This document shows positions 1 through 11,070 of a DNA stretch of 64,000 nt, in pieces. Origin of the DNA: Dioszegia crocea (Eukaryota; Basidiomycota; Tremellomycetes; Tremellales; Bulleribasidiaceae); contig BCKK01000008.1 of NCBI GenBank assembly GCA_001600615.1, positions 682,001 through 746,000 on the forward strand, read 5' to 3'. The position numbers and the translations under genes are program-made. Each line of letters opens with the position of its first letter. Position 1 is the stretch's first letter. Below the pieces are notes generated by a model. That model had not been told where the DNA came from and searched no databases. It was given only the letters and a program-made list of their open reading frames with translations.

Positions 1-425
1 ATGTCGCAAAGCTTACTTCTCGACTGACTCAAGCGAGTCGACACATACTTCGAGGGCGACCGTCCCGTACATGCCGGACGTCGACTGGAGCGAGTTAAGC
101 AGACCTTTGCACGAAACTTTCAGTAGTCAGTAACGGCCACTCAACATAGCGGTCCAAAACCCACCAGCTATGGGTTAGGCGCGTCTTCAGAGCAGCACAG
201 CCAAGATCGATATGTTCATAAGCAGAAGTCTCAACGAAGCCTCAATCAATTGGTGTCGACCTGTGTCGACCCAGATTATTGGACCGTGCCTGAGCGGCTA
301 AACATCGGGTAAATCCTGTCCACCAAAAGTCGATGAGGTATGGCCATGGGGCATGGGCTGATCAACGTGTACATCTCATCTACCGGCCTTGTCTATCTGT
401 CCTCGGTTCCGCTGCTCCAGTGAAG
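1..425. other. gene-free left edge / ABC gene upstream region
   Basis: I see no convincing coding exon here. Short open frames exist but lack recognisable protein features. The 3' half probably holds the promoter and 5' leader of the ABC ATPase gene that follows; ATGs at 333 and 342 precede the start chosen for it. Confidence 0.4.
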
Positions 426-2165
426 ATGGTCCCCAAGCTGCCTCTTGTGAAGCTTCCCCCGTTCACTACGATCCACAAGCTCGGAACACCGACTTTAACC
501 CCCTCATCCGCTCTTCTCCGGTTCGGCGACAAGGGCTGGACAGTCCCCAATGGCTCGTCTGGCACCTCGAGCGCAAGAGGGGGCTGGGCTATCATTGGAG
601 ATAGCGAGGGAAGGCGACTAGCTGTAGAGGTAAGTCTATTTCTTCATCCAGCGAAACGGAACTAACGCAGAAGCTAGACACTATTGAGTAGACATCGAAT
701 CCATCCTTCACCTCCACCTCCCGGACCATTTCCATATACGACTTCCCTCCTGGCTTCAGCTGCCAAAGACTCAGACTCGTCTGTGGCTCCCTCTCGGCCT
801 ATCCGACATCTCGCTTTCGCACGTCCACCCCCTTCAGGCGAATTCACAGACTTCACAGCCCGTTATGGCGCCTTACAAGAGGAAGACAAATTAACATTTC
901 GCGAGACTCTCCTAGCGCTCAATCCCACTCCTTCCGAGGCTGAGATAGATCGCGTTGCGACTCTTATGCAAATCACGCATCTGCTCGATCTACCATCGGT
1001 GTCGTTCTCATCTGGCCAAACGCGGCGCGGGAGGATTGCAGCTGCGTTGCTCACGAGGCCGGTACTTCTACTACTGGAAGATCCAATGGCGGGTCTGGAT
1101 GTTGGATCACGGGCGGATGTGTCAAAAGTCCTTGGGGAGCTAGATGGGGATGGGGAGATAAGGGTTGTGCTGGTTCTGAGGGGCAAGGGGGATAGATTGC
1201 CGGATTGGGTCGGGAATGTGGTGGAAGTGCGGAAGGGAGATGTGTGGGTTGGTTCTAGGGCGGAATGGGAATCAAGAGCTGGTGAGCTGGAGACTGGAGC
1301 GAAAGTGGAGGAATTGGATTCGGAAGGGGAGATGCCAAGAGCAGACCCTGTTGCTGGAAGTGGGAAAGCTGTGGTGGAGCTTAATGGAGTGACGGTGAGC
1401 TATGGAGAGGGTACGAGGGAAGTTCTCAAGGGGATAGACTGGACAATCAGAGGGGGAGAGAAATGGCACCTTCAGGGATCAAATGGTGTGTCCCCTATAC
1501 TTGCTCAAACAGCTAGCTACCTCGCTGACTTTCCAGGATCTGGGAAAACAACCCTTCTATCCCTCATACTAGGCCATCACCCTCGCTCCTTCTCTCTCCC
1601 TCCCTCATCCCTCCAACTATTCTCCAAGCCCCGCCGTGCAATCCCCACCCCTACCCTCCGAACTCTCATCGGCCACACCTCACCAGAAATCTACGCAGCC
1701 TTCCCTCGTGGAATGGGCCTCACTGCCGCCCAGGCCGTTGGGACAGGGTTCGAGGGTGTCTTTTCCCGCCGGCCACTATCTGCCACCCAGCGAGAAAGAG
1801 TCATGCAGCTCTTGGAGTTCTGCAAGGATTATCTTATCCCGGCTAGACATAGCCACGGAGACCAAGCGATGTCGAGGGAGGATATAGCCCGGACGAACTT
1901 TGCGCATTTCACCCCTCCTCAACAGGCTCTACTGCTCTTCTTACGGGCGTTAGTGGGTCGGTCACCCCTGGTAATTCTGGATGAACCGAGTCAAGGGGTT
2001 GATGAGGCCATGTGGAGGCGGTGTGTGGAGCTTTTGGAGCAAGAATGGAGAGAACGACCGGAAATGAGTACGGTCGTCGTGAGTCATTATGAGGATGAGG
2101 TGCCGTGGAGTAGAGTGAGGGGACGGGTAATGAGGCTGGAAGATGGGAGAGGGAGCGTGGAGTAA
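426..2165 (+). CDS. ModF/PhrA-like twin ABC ATPase (YDR061W / SPAC323.04 family)
   Basis: Soluble protein with two ABC nucleotide-binding domains and no membrane segments, about 546 aa. Exons 426-629, 678-1485 and 1537-2165; both introns are short GT-AG, and removing the second restores the Walker A motif GSNGSGKTTLL of domain 2. Domain 1 has a signature-like SSGQ and Walker B LLLLEDPMAGLD, but its Walker A is degenerate (GDSEGRR, no lysine). Domain 2 has Walker B LVILDEPSQGVDE and a divergent signature (FTPPQQ). Fungal relatives resemble bacterial ModF and are predicted to be mitochondrial; the cellular role is not established. The start at 426 is the best fit to domain 1, but an in-frame ATG at 333 would add 31 residues. 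Convergent with the CDF gene. Confidence 0.8.
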
Positions 2166-2721
2166 GGGTATACCACAGGAGCAGATGAATAATCAGAGGC
2201 TTCTTGTTTCCGCTGTGGATCTTCAAGCTTCAGGCTTCCGAAGCCAGGTTTCGATTGATGTTACACCCTCCAGGCCATATGTTCACCTGCTCAGATCAAG
2301 CGATCGCATTGCGGATGACTCGCGGAACTGATCGAGAAGGTGGATAATGCATGAAGCTCGTTGGATCTGAGATCTGAGATCTGATTTCAAGATCTAATTT
2401 CAGTATCTAATTTCAAGATCTTTTTATCTTCCGGGAATTTACGGCGTTATAAAACCTGCCAAAGGAGCCCCAAGGAGGTTTGGGGTAATGATTTCTACTC
2501 TGATTTCATACACAATTGCCGATGTCTGTCGAATAACGTCCCCATTCCCACTGATTGGCTCTGTATCGCGCTACTGATTAGCTCCCTGGAGGCTGGATTC
2601 ATTCTTCCGCTCCAACATTTGTTGAACATGCTCGACAATCTGCAAACTGACAATCTTGTAACCGCCCTTGACCTTCTTCAGGCTCATTCATGCCGTACAA
2701 CTCCAATCTTGATCACCCAAA
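2166..2721. other. intergenic region between convergent ABC and CDF genes
   Basis: It receives the 3' ends of both flanking genes. The only structure seen is a short degenerate tandem repeat built on GATCTGA and GATCTAATTTCA at about 2364-2420. No gene was seen. Confidence 0.5.
2364..2420. repeat. degenerate short tandem repeat (GATCTGA / GATCTAATTTCA)
   Basis: Three perfect GATCTGA heptamers run head to tail from 2364. They pass into two to three copies of a 12-14 bp variant (gatctaatttca, gtatctaatttca). This looks like slippage-generated repeat DNA in a 3' intergenic region. Confidence 0.7.
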
Positions 2722-4239
2722 TCACACCTTCTTCCGATGTTCCTGTTCAGATCAGCGACTGCGCCGTGGTGATCGTCAACAATATTGTGACGTGACTTAC
2801 AGGTTTGTGATCTACCTCATGATCAACATGGACGAAACACCTATCCACATCCGGTAAGGCCTCGATCTGATCCTGCAGATCCTGGGACAGGTCGTGGGCC
2901 CGCCAAAGGGGCATATCGGGTGGGAGTACGATGTCGATCTCGACGAAGAATTGCGGACCGGAGTGATAGATCTTGACGGTATCGATAGAGACAATCTCGG
3001 GGGAAAAGGTCATTGCCTGAAAGTGTCAGAGGAGGATCTTTGATGAAGCCATCACAGGAGATTCGGACCAGAGAAGGATGGCTTACTTTGTAGGTAACGA
3101 GGTTTTGATATTCTGCCGGAGCAGCAATACCGCACAGCTGTTGGAATTCCCCTAGATTAAGTCAGCAATGATCCCAAATGGGTGAAGATAGAACTTACGG
3201 TAGATTGTCCGACTCCAGACCGCCATGATTGCAGTGGCAATGATCATAGCTCCAGCCGGATCAAGCCACCATGCAATCTTGCCACCTCCAGCTGCTGCGA
3301 GTATACCAAAACTGTTCCTGCATTCTCAGCCAGGCACTCCACAACGGGACTCAAACCACTCACGTGAACAGATCATTCCTGTGATCCTCCCATAACACCT
3401 GCACCTGACTACTCCACTTCCTAATGGCAAAGCAGAACGTAAACAGCGCCAATTTGACCCCGAACGCAACAGCCACCACGATAATACTCGTCAGGTCGAA
3501 ATCGTCTGTGGCTACTGACGGATCATGCTCCACAAACTCCCTGATCGACTGAACAATTAAGATGAGGTTGACGGCGAACATGAGGTGCCCAAAGACGATA
3601 TTTCCAGCCGTCTCAAATCTCGACCCGCCCAATGGCCATTTCCGCTCTTCGGCACGATTGGCCGACCGATGTGCGAGCCACAGAACTAGATTGGCTACTG
3701 GATCGAAAACCGAGTCGACCATAGTTGCAAAGAGGGCCAGAGAGCCTGAGGATATAGCGGCGTAGAGTTGGAGAACGGCAAGGATACAGTTCATGCCGAA
3801 TGAAATGTTGACGGCTAATTTCACTCGGAAGGCATTGTCCGCTGCATCTTGGGCGCCTTCGGCTGAGAGGGTCGAGAGGGGTTTAAGGAGGGTGTCGATG
3901 TGCTCGTTTTGATCTTCGTAGAATGCAGCGACCTTCTTGCCGGTTCGTCGGGATTTGTCTCGCCTGATGAAATCAGATTGAGTTCCTGATAGTCTGCAGA
4001 ACAGAAAAGACGTACTGTTTCAATCCTTCAATAGCTTCATCGCTCATGAACCTCTCCCTTAGCAATAAGGGATCCCGCTCGCCCGCTTCACGTCCTCGTA
4101 CGCTCGACGAGCCCATGTATTCCAGGTCCATGTCAGCCTGCGCCGTCGATGGCCCTGGCGTCGCGTTCCTCCGGGAGCTTGAGCCTAGCTCAGAGAGCAT
4201 GATAGGAAGCTCCACTTGTGCAGCTGCGAGATGCGACAT
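2722..4239 (-). CDS. cation diffusion facilitator, Mn-type metal transporter
   Basis: Polytopic membrane transporter of the CDF family, about 414 aa, likely exporting Mn(2+) from the cytosol or loading it into an organelle by proton antiport. Exons (minus): 4239-4016, 3963-3364, 3317-3199, 3151-3087, 3016-2801, 2742-2722; all introns GT-AG and all joints keep frame. The soluble N-terminus contains the FYEDQNE motif typical of this fungal subgroup. Membrane metal sites are DSVFD in TM2 and DHRND in TM5, both DxxxD; in characterised CDFs HxxxD marks Zn transporters and DxxxD the Mn group. The C-terminal ferredoxin-like domain carries His-rich strands (HVDHEVDHKPEHRKK). Mn specificity is inferred from the motifs. 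Confidence 0.85.
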
Positions 4240-4563
4240 GCTTTTGGTGTATGCGAGGTTGTCAAACGAATAGAGATCAATCGATCAATGATCAGTGCTA
4301 TAGTCGTACTCTTGACTCGTAGTGGCTTCAATATTAGCACCGCCAATACAACAAGGTTGCAACGTATGCCCACGTGGATGCGATTGGGTGGCAACAGGTA
4401 GCAACCAAGTATTGGGTGGCAATCAAGTCACCTGGTCACTGGTGGCACCCTGACTTGGCCTGCGCGCTGATCGCAGCAGTAAACTAGAGAAAGCGGTATC
4501 TGCATTGTCCTGATATGAGAATACACTAGCGAATACGAATTGTCCGGCCACTCTTCCCCCTTC
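4240..4563. promoter_or_regulatory. CDF gene promoter region
   Basis: This 324-bp gap holds the 5' flank of the CDF gene and the 3' flank of the secreted-protein gene, both on the minus strand. A loose repeat of ggtggcaa/gggtggcaa is visible around 4388-4450. No gene was seen. Confidence 0.4.
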
Positions 4564-5307
4564 TTAACGCGCCACCATCGACACGGGCGCATATACCGCA
4601 AAGTTGGCAGTATCACAAAGCTCAAACTCTCCATCGGGCTGTACGGAGACGAAGCAGTTGTCATCAACAGTCGTATCGCTGAGGAAGTAAGATGGGATGC
4701 TGCCGGGTGTCATTTGGATATTGCCTTGGAGGAGAGCGCATTGGTTGGCGAGGTCTTGGGTGGAGGTGTATGTCAAGGAGTATGCGACGGATTGAGCGTC
4801 CCCTAAGGCTTCAGCTTGGCACTTGACGCGGACGTAAGAGGGTCAACTCACCGACACCGGAAGTGCGACAGCCTTTGAATTCATACACCAGGACAGAAGA
4901 GCTGGCCTGGGCCGGAGCAGCTTCGAGTCGCTTGTCGAGACCTAAGGCGGGTCAGCACCGTCTCTTGATGTGGCACTGGAAGTCGGTGCCTACCTTTGGG
5001 AGCCTCAGCCTGATAGAGACGCTTAGGCTTTGATAACTTGAGACCACTACGAATGATCAGCATTTTGACCTCAAACTTGGGTATTGGTAAATGGATAGAC
5101 ATACCGCTGTAGCAGCTCGGCGTTGGTCGGCGAGTCACCTCGAGCAGCCCTGTGTCGAGCAGCCGTCTGAGGCCAAGCCATCTCTTGAGTAGGCAGACCG
5201 CCTTCGGCTTTGAGAGTGATGGCTCGGGCCATGACAGGGGTGGGTGTGGCTTGGGCGGCGGACAGGAAGGAAGTCGCCAGGATGGCAAGGACGGTGAAGG
5301 ATTTCAT
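4564..5307 (-). CDS. small secreted pro-protein with NAExLxRGL motif and Kex2-like sites
   Basis: Predicted 194-aa secreted protein. Exons (minus) 5307-5105, 5046-4994, 4941-4852, 4802-4564. The N-terminus MKSFTVLAILATSFLSAAQA is a clear signal peptide. Next comes TNAELLQRGLKLSKPKRLY, resembling the NAxRxxRGLxPxxPxR(R) motif common just after the signal peptide in many fungal secreted proteins. Then GLDKRLEAAP contains a KR dibasic site suited to a Kex2-type protease. The mature C-terminal part (about 100 aa) has four cysteines and no domain I can name. Divergent from the VWA gene, sharing a 774-bp promoter region. Function unknown. Confidence 0.7.
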
Positions 5308-6081
5308 TGTTGTGTAGTTGAGTGCGTAAAGATGTGGTGGTGGCGCTGGGCTGGGGTTGGAGGTGATGAGGTGAAGATGTGACGTGTGGTTGAGTGAGAT
5401 GAGAGGAAGATGGTCTCCTCGTCTCCCTTCTTATACCTGACGTCTGCATTGCAAGCTCGTCAAGGAGCGAGCTCGCTCGAGGATGATTCACACAGGCTCA
5501 GATTCCGCTGCAGACCACCGCCCCAGACATTTTCAAGACGCCTAGGACATGGAATCAGTAATCTACGAGGGCCACTGACAGGCTGAGAAGTATGTGAGAT
5601 GAATCTCACAACGAGAGACGTTTGTGAAACACCCAGCTCGGGGGCTAGTGCGTCTCACGGTGCGGTTCGGACGAGATGTGGAATGTCCATGTTCCCGGCT
5701 TTGTTTACAGCTAAGTTTCTTTTCTCCGCTTATCTATATTGAGTATTTTACATCTTTCTTCACCTCACGAAGGCTCAAGTTGGCCATCCATCAGTGTAGA
5801 GCGCGTCCTGTGTTGGTGGCAAGCCTACACCACCGACCCGATGCGCAAAAAGCCGCAAAAGCAGTCGCGTCTTAAGCTTACGTCACTCACATTCCTCGTT
5901 GCACGTGGGTGGAGCCGAAGTGTTGTCACGTCACCGTGCACCGCCCAGCCTTCCCTCCCTTGCCCTAAATACCTCACGTCACTTGATCACTCCCGCCCCT
6001 TCACACATATAGTCACAACTCACAGAGTACCTCGTCCCCTTCTCACAACTCATACATATCAATCGTAGCATACAAAGCACC
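5308..6081. promoter_or_regulatory. divergent promoter with clustered TGACGT/CACGTC elements
   Basis: Shared upstream region of the secreted-protein gene (minus) and the VWA gene (plus). On the VWA side lie acgtcac at 5880-5886, gcacgtgg at 5901-5908, tcacgtcac at 5926-5934 and tcacgtcac at 5974-5982, the last just after a cctaaata TATA-like stretch. On the other side are tgacgtg at 5380 and tgacgtc at 5438. This core fits bZIP (CRE/UPRE-type) or E-box factors; the factor is not identifiable. Confidence 0.55.
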
Positions 6082-8180
6082 ATGGGATTCGCAAGCAAGT
6101 TAGGTACGTCCATTTCCCTCGCCCCTTTCCGCTCTACCTTCTCGGCCCTTGTTTCGTATCTCTAGGTCTATCGGCCTAAGGGAAGAGTCCAGTGCTTTGG
6201 AGCAAGCGCTTCCACTGTAATCTACCATGATGGGCATCGCTCTCCGGAGCGCGACCGTGCTCCGTGTACGACAGACTTGGGCCAAACCCCGCTGACTTCG
6301 CAGCTCAGGCAAACCAAGCCGGCGGTATGCCAGGCGGTGCTCATCCCCCTGCGGGCCAACAATATGGCGCCCCTCCTCCTCCTCAGCAGCAGCCTGGAGG
6401 GTACGGTCAACCCCAATACGGACAACCCCAGCAGTCACAATATGGTGCCCCAGGCGTTCCGCCTCGACCTGGACAATCGCCCTACGGAGCCCCTCCTGGA
6501 GCGCCTCAGTATGGCCAACAGCCTGGTCAACAGCCTGGTCAGTACGGCCAGCAGCCTGGCGGGCAGTACGGCTCGCAGCAGCCTCCTCAGGGTCAACCCG
6601 GTCAACATGGCCAGCCAGGTCAGTATGGAAGCCAAGGTCCGCAATCCGGCGGGCAATATGGACAACAGCCTAGCCAATACGGACAGCAGCAACAGCCTGG
6701 GCAGTACGGGCAGCAGCAGCCGGGTCAACAGCAGCATTCTGCGTACGGCCAACAGCCACAGGGCCAGCAAGGGCAATATGGGATGCCTCAGCAGGCGCAG
6801 CAAGGCCAGGGGCAGTACGGAGCCCCTCAGCAAGGTCAAGGCCAGTTCGGAGCGCCGGCTGGCGGACCAGGAGGTGCTCTCAGCCCTCAGATCATCTCCC
6901 AGCTTCTTCAGACCTGTGTTCAAGACGTGAGCTAGCGTCATGATTGCGAAGATGCAATGTTGTCAAAGCTGATCTCCCCAGCAACACCTCCAGGCATTCT
7001 ACCCGCCCGGATCCGTCGAACAGATTGCGCAGCGCGTCTCTCAATCTGGCGTCCTTGATAAGCTCGCTGCAGCATGGAGGTTGCCCGTTGAGCTCGCCGC
7101 GGACTTGGTCAAGATTTCGCTATTCGATGTGGTCATCCTTGTTGATGATTCTGGATCTATGGCGTTTGAGCAGAATGGAGAGCGGATTGATGATCTCAAG
7201 ATGTACGTGCAGCTGGCAAAGTCCCGACCGGTGAAAACGCAGAGCTGACTTTTTAGGATTCTTGGCAAGATTGCATTCGCGTGCTCTCTGTTCGACCACG
7301 ATGGAATGTAAGTTAACGTGATCCTGACACAGATGGACGAGTATCTGACCACACATAGCCAAGTCCGGTTCCTCAACTCCAACCTGCAGGGAAACAACAT
7401 CAACAATGAGCAGGCCGCCCTCCAGCTCGTTGGCCAGGTGAAATTCAGCGGTAAGCTACTCTGATTCCAATGATGGGAGATCATTGAAAGCTTACTGTCC
7501 AGGTCTCACCCCGCTCGGAACAGCGCTAGACCAGAAGATTTTGCAGCCGCTCTTGCTTGGTCCTGCGCGTCAGAACCAGCTCCAGAAGCCATTGCTCGTT
7601 ATTGCCATCACGGACGGAACGCCCGCTGGCGAGCCTACCGACAAGAGTGAGCTCAGCGACCCGCGCGCTTTGTGTCACGGGACTATAAGCTGACATTGGT
7701 AGTCGTCCAGGTCATCGTCAATGCCAATCGCGAATTGCAGCAATCCCGATGTAAGCTAGATTGAGCTGATCATTTGGCAGAATAAGCTGACGATACAGAC
7801 GGTCCCGACGCAGTCTCGTACCAGCTTTCTCAAGTCGGTAACGATCAAAAGGCCCAGCAGTTCCTTACGTCCCTAGACGACGACCCGCAGATTGGTCGTC
7901 TGATTGATCAGACTATGGACTATGAGGCTGAGCAGGCTCAGATGATGCAGAAGACAGGCCAGGATATGAGTCCTGATATGTGGATCATGAAGTGAGTCTT
8001 GAAATCAGCTGAGCGACGCGTTTCAGAGATATGCGCAAAAGCTGATGAAGATTCAGGTTGTTGCTTGGTCCCATTGACACCTCTTATGATTCCAAGGGTG
8101 AGTCTACAGCTCGCTTGTCATCGACGTTTTTCCATGGGGCAAGAGCTGATAGTGTAGATGAGTCTGCAGGTCGACGATAG
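6082..8180 (+). CDS. von Willebrand factor A protein with Q/G/Y-rich prion-like N-terminus
   Basis: The N-terminal ~220 aa are low-complexity repeats of QYGQQPGQ / QYGAPxxGQ type, resembling prion-like domains. They are followed by a vWA domain with the MIDAS motif VILVDDSGSMAF and downstream TPLGTALD and AITDGTP, matching the other MIDAS loops. The C-terminus is acidic/Met-rich and ends GPIDTSYDSKDESAGRR. vWA folds bind partners through a divalent cation. Start ATG 6082 (MGFASKL) is well placed after the TATA-like box. The first intron (6104 to about 6249) is uncertain: the in-frame acceptor is weak and an extra exon is possible. Later introns are clean GT-AG (for example 6930-6981), the last exon beginning at 8158. 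Not a family with a known function that I recognise. Confidence 0.75.
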
Positions 8181-8613
8181 ATATGTCTTAAGCAGGCTTG
8201 AAGTTATAACCGGATTGAAAAAGAATGGCGCGCGAAAGAGAAACAAGGCAGTGATGAAGAATAAGACAAAATAGTAGCAGAGGCTAGGTTGTGAAACAGA
8301 ATGCAGAATTGTGCCGTGGCCTAATTATTACGCCAGGCGGTATGAGCTGATCGGATACTCCTCGTAAAGAAGGCTGGGGTATCTTCAAATTTCATGTATG
8401 GGTCCAAGATCGATCATCAAAATAGTTTCACCCCTAGTCTACAATCACATCGTTCCCACACTATCTCATTTCGCAATACCGCTGACCCCTCCCAAACAAC
8501 CCATCACAGCACATCAAGCTTCAAGACCCAAACGCTGCTCAAACCCAAGCCATCTTGATAATTCCGAATATCCTTAATTCCTCTGCCCAAATCAAATTTC
8601 AGCCCCTGTTTCA
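8181..8613. other. intergenic region between convergent VWA and LSB5-like genes
   Basis: Contains 3' untranslated sequence of both genes. No coding exon, RNA gene or repeat was recognised. Confidence 0.45.
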
Positions 8614-10825
8614 TCAGCACCCCTCTCCTACCGTACCCCACTCCCAAACCCCAAACTCACACTGCATCCTCTTATTCTCCTGAACTGGCGTCTCCCCATC
8701 GTCCGCAAACGGATCATCATCCAGTAAACTCTTGTACTGTTTCTGCTGAGGCTGAGCAGGTGGGGGTCGGCGCGCAGTCGCAGGGCTATGAGGTTGACTC
8801 TGACTTTGACGCCTTGATCGAGTACCCGACGGTGCGGCGTGGGACTGACGCCTTGATTGAGTTGATCGTCTGTATTCTTCATCTGAGGAGTCGTAATCTA
8901 CATTATCGTCCGAGAAGTCGGATAAGTTTCTGATGGGATGAGCTGATGTTCACTTCTCAAGATCAAACAAATGTCAACTCACCCGCCGGCAAAACTGCCA
9001 CGTTCAGAATCAGGGCTAAGCGGCCTAGGCAATTGTCCTCCACCTCCACTCCTCCCGCCTCCTCCGCCGGAGCCAAAGTCCAGATCCGCCAAATCCTTCC
9101 CGTACGCTCCCCCACTGCCATAGGCCTGCTCATACCTAGTCGGCCGGCCCTTCTCCCGCCTCTGCTGCTCACGCGCCGACTCTCGTTTCTGCCTTTCTTG
9201 CATCTTTTGCATCTCGTTCGTGCGCAATGCTTCCAGACGCTGGGCTTCCATGCGTCGAGTCAGGGCGTCCATTTCTTTTTCGGCGTTCGCGTTGGTGCTT
9301 GCTGATCGGGAGTGGGATTGGGACTTGGGGTCGGATTCATGCTCCGAGTCGGAATCTAATGCGGCGGGTTTAGACATCTTAGGTATCAGCTAATCCTTCC
9401 TTGATAACAGGTTGAGAACGGCCTAGCTTACCTTGTCATACATCTGGATAGCCTCCACAACCTTTTCGTTCGCCTCAAGCAACGTACCCACAAGCTCTTC
9501 GTCATTGACAACTTGGACGTATCGGATGACGGTCCGTCGGGCGGCTTTGGCCTTATCAAGGTTGTCCTGAACTCGGGGACTCTCGACTAGATTCTCATGC
9601 TCCCTGTTGAGGTGCTATCTAGTCAGCTTCAACTCCATCATCATCTAAAAGCTTGAACTGACCCTCATGGAGTTGACCAAGTTATTCGCAGCCTGAATGG
9701 CCGTCGCAACAGCCACCATGATATTCGGCTTCTCCTTCTGAAGATCAAACTTGACCTTGGGCTTAGCCGGGGCAGCCCCAGGCTTGCGCATATTCTCCTT
9801 CATCATCCTCCGCCTTTCAGCCTCTTCCGCCGCATCCTTCTGCCTCCTCATCTCCAAAGCGGCCATATCGGCCTTTCGCTTCATTTCGCGCTCACGACGC
9901 TCCAACTCTGCTTCTCGCTGCTCGACCAAAATCTGGCGATCCCGAGTTGCACGTCGGGCCTCGGCATCAGCCTTGGCTGCGGCCAAGTCAGAGTAGTTAG
10001 CCCCGCCGCTCCGAGCGCCAGCGGACGGCTCCCATTTGTGTCCGTAGATATCGTCAATGTCGCCAAAGGCGTGTCGGGATCGAGGGGCCGCAGAGGCTGG
10101 CGAGGCCGGGGTGGAGGTGTGTGCGGAGGATGTATGAGTGGGTGCGACGGAGCCCTAGTCTATTAGCGAAGAGAAATCGCAAGGAGCGGGATGGCTTACT
10201 CGACGGACGGGCTGACCGCTGTACTGACTGTACATCTTCTGGACCGTTGCCATTCTTGTTTCGCCCTGAAAATCAGCAAAGGTCGATAAGTCTTCAAAAA
10301 AACGTACCGCATATTGAATAGACCACGCGTGGAAAGTCAACATGAGCCTCTTTTTGACTTGAGGATCAAGCAGAGTCTACATTATCAGCTTGAGGAGTCA
10401 CCCGACAGTAAGAGAGACTTACATCAGTTGCCATCTCCCTGAGCCTTTCGACAATCTGGGTGTTGGCCCAATTCAGCTGAAAGCCCTTGGAGGCATTCTC
10501 CGTCAACGCCCGAAGAAGCACTAGCGCGCGGAGCTGACGATGGACATTGCCATACTTGAGCTTCTTCCTGATGGCCCTTGCGGCTTCCTACAGAATCAGC
10601 TGGTTTCCCACTTGGAGAAGGCACACAGCTACACACCTGCGTTCCGATAGCGCCCTGAATATTGACACTCTCTACCAATTCGGGTATACCGTCCAAGCTA
10701 AGCTCATCATATCTGTCTCCGGAAAGAACCTCGATCCAGTCCGTGACTGAAGTATGGGGCTTGCCTTCCTCGAGTTTGTTGAGGAAGGCCATGCCTGTTT
10801 TGATATAGTTGCCTGCGTGTGACAT
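8614..10825 (-). CDS. VHS/GAT adaptor, LSB5-like
   Basis: About 624 aa in eight exons (minus): 10825-10637, 10587-10423, 10376-10308, 10265-10200, 10154-9663, 9614-9432, 9377-8983, 8929-8614. An N-terminal VHS domain (VTDWIEVLSGDRYDELSLDG through KYGNVHRQLRALVLLRAL) is followed by a long charged coiled coil rich in E/R/K (around residues 190-260), a GAT-like helical bundle (IMVAVATAIQAANNLVNSMR, then DEELVGTLLEANEKVVEAI) and a disordered Ser/Gln/Pro-rich tail with LLDDDPFADD. This order matches fungal Lsb5, an Arf- and ubiquitin-linked adaptor acting with actin/endocytic machinery. DPF is an adaptor-binding type motif; Lsb5 itself carries NPF. Divergent from YAF9 across 245 bp. Confidence 0.8.
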
Positions 10826-11070
10826 GGCTGTTGGGTTGGGTGGGGTAGGTATAGGATGGGTGGGATGGATGGAGAGATAAGGGGAGGAGGGGATGGCGGG
10901 GCGGGCAGAGAGGAAGACCAGGGGGATCGGTACGTCACTTTAGACCGGTTAGGTTAGCGGCTTCCCCCTCTGACGTGGTATATTATCTGACGGCATACAA
11001 GATCTTATCACAGAGCCTCTATAGAGCCAGAGCCAAAAGTCGACAACAATACATCCATCCACACGCCGAC
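10826..11070. promoter_or_regulatory. divergent LSB5-like / YAF9 promoter
   Basis: Only 245 bp separate the two start codons. It contains tacgtcac (core 10932-10938) and tgacgtgg (10971-10978), the same core seen upstream of other genes in this window. Confidence 0.5.

Noticed and set aside
6435..6941. Leu/Arg-rich minus-strand frame
   Set aside because: Shadow of the CAG/GGT-rich prion-like exon of the VWA gene.
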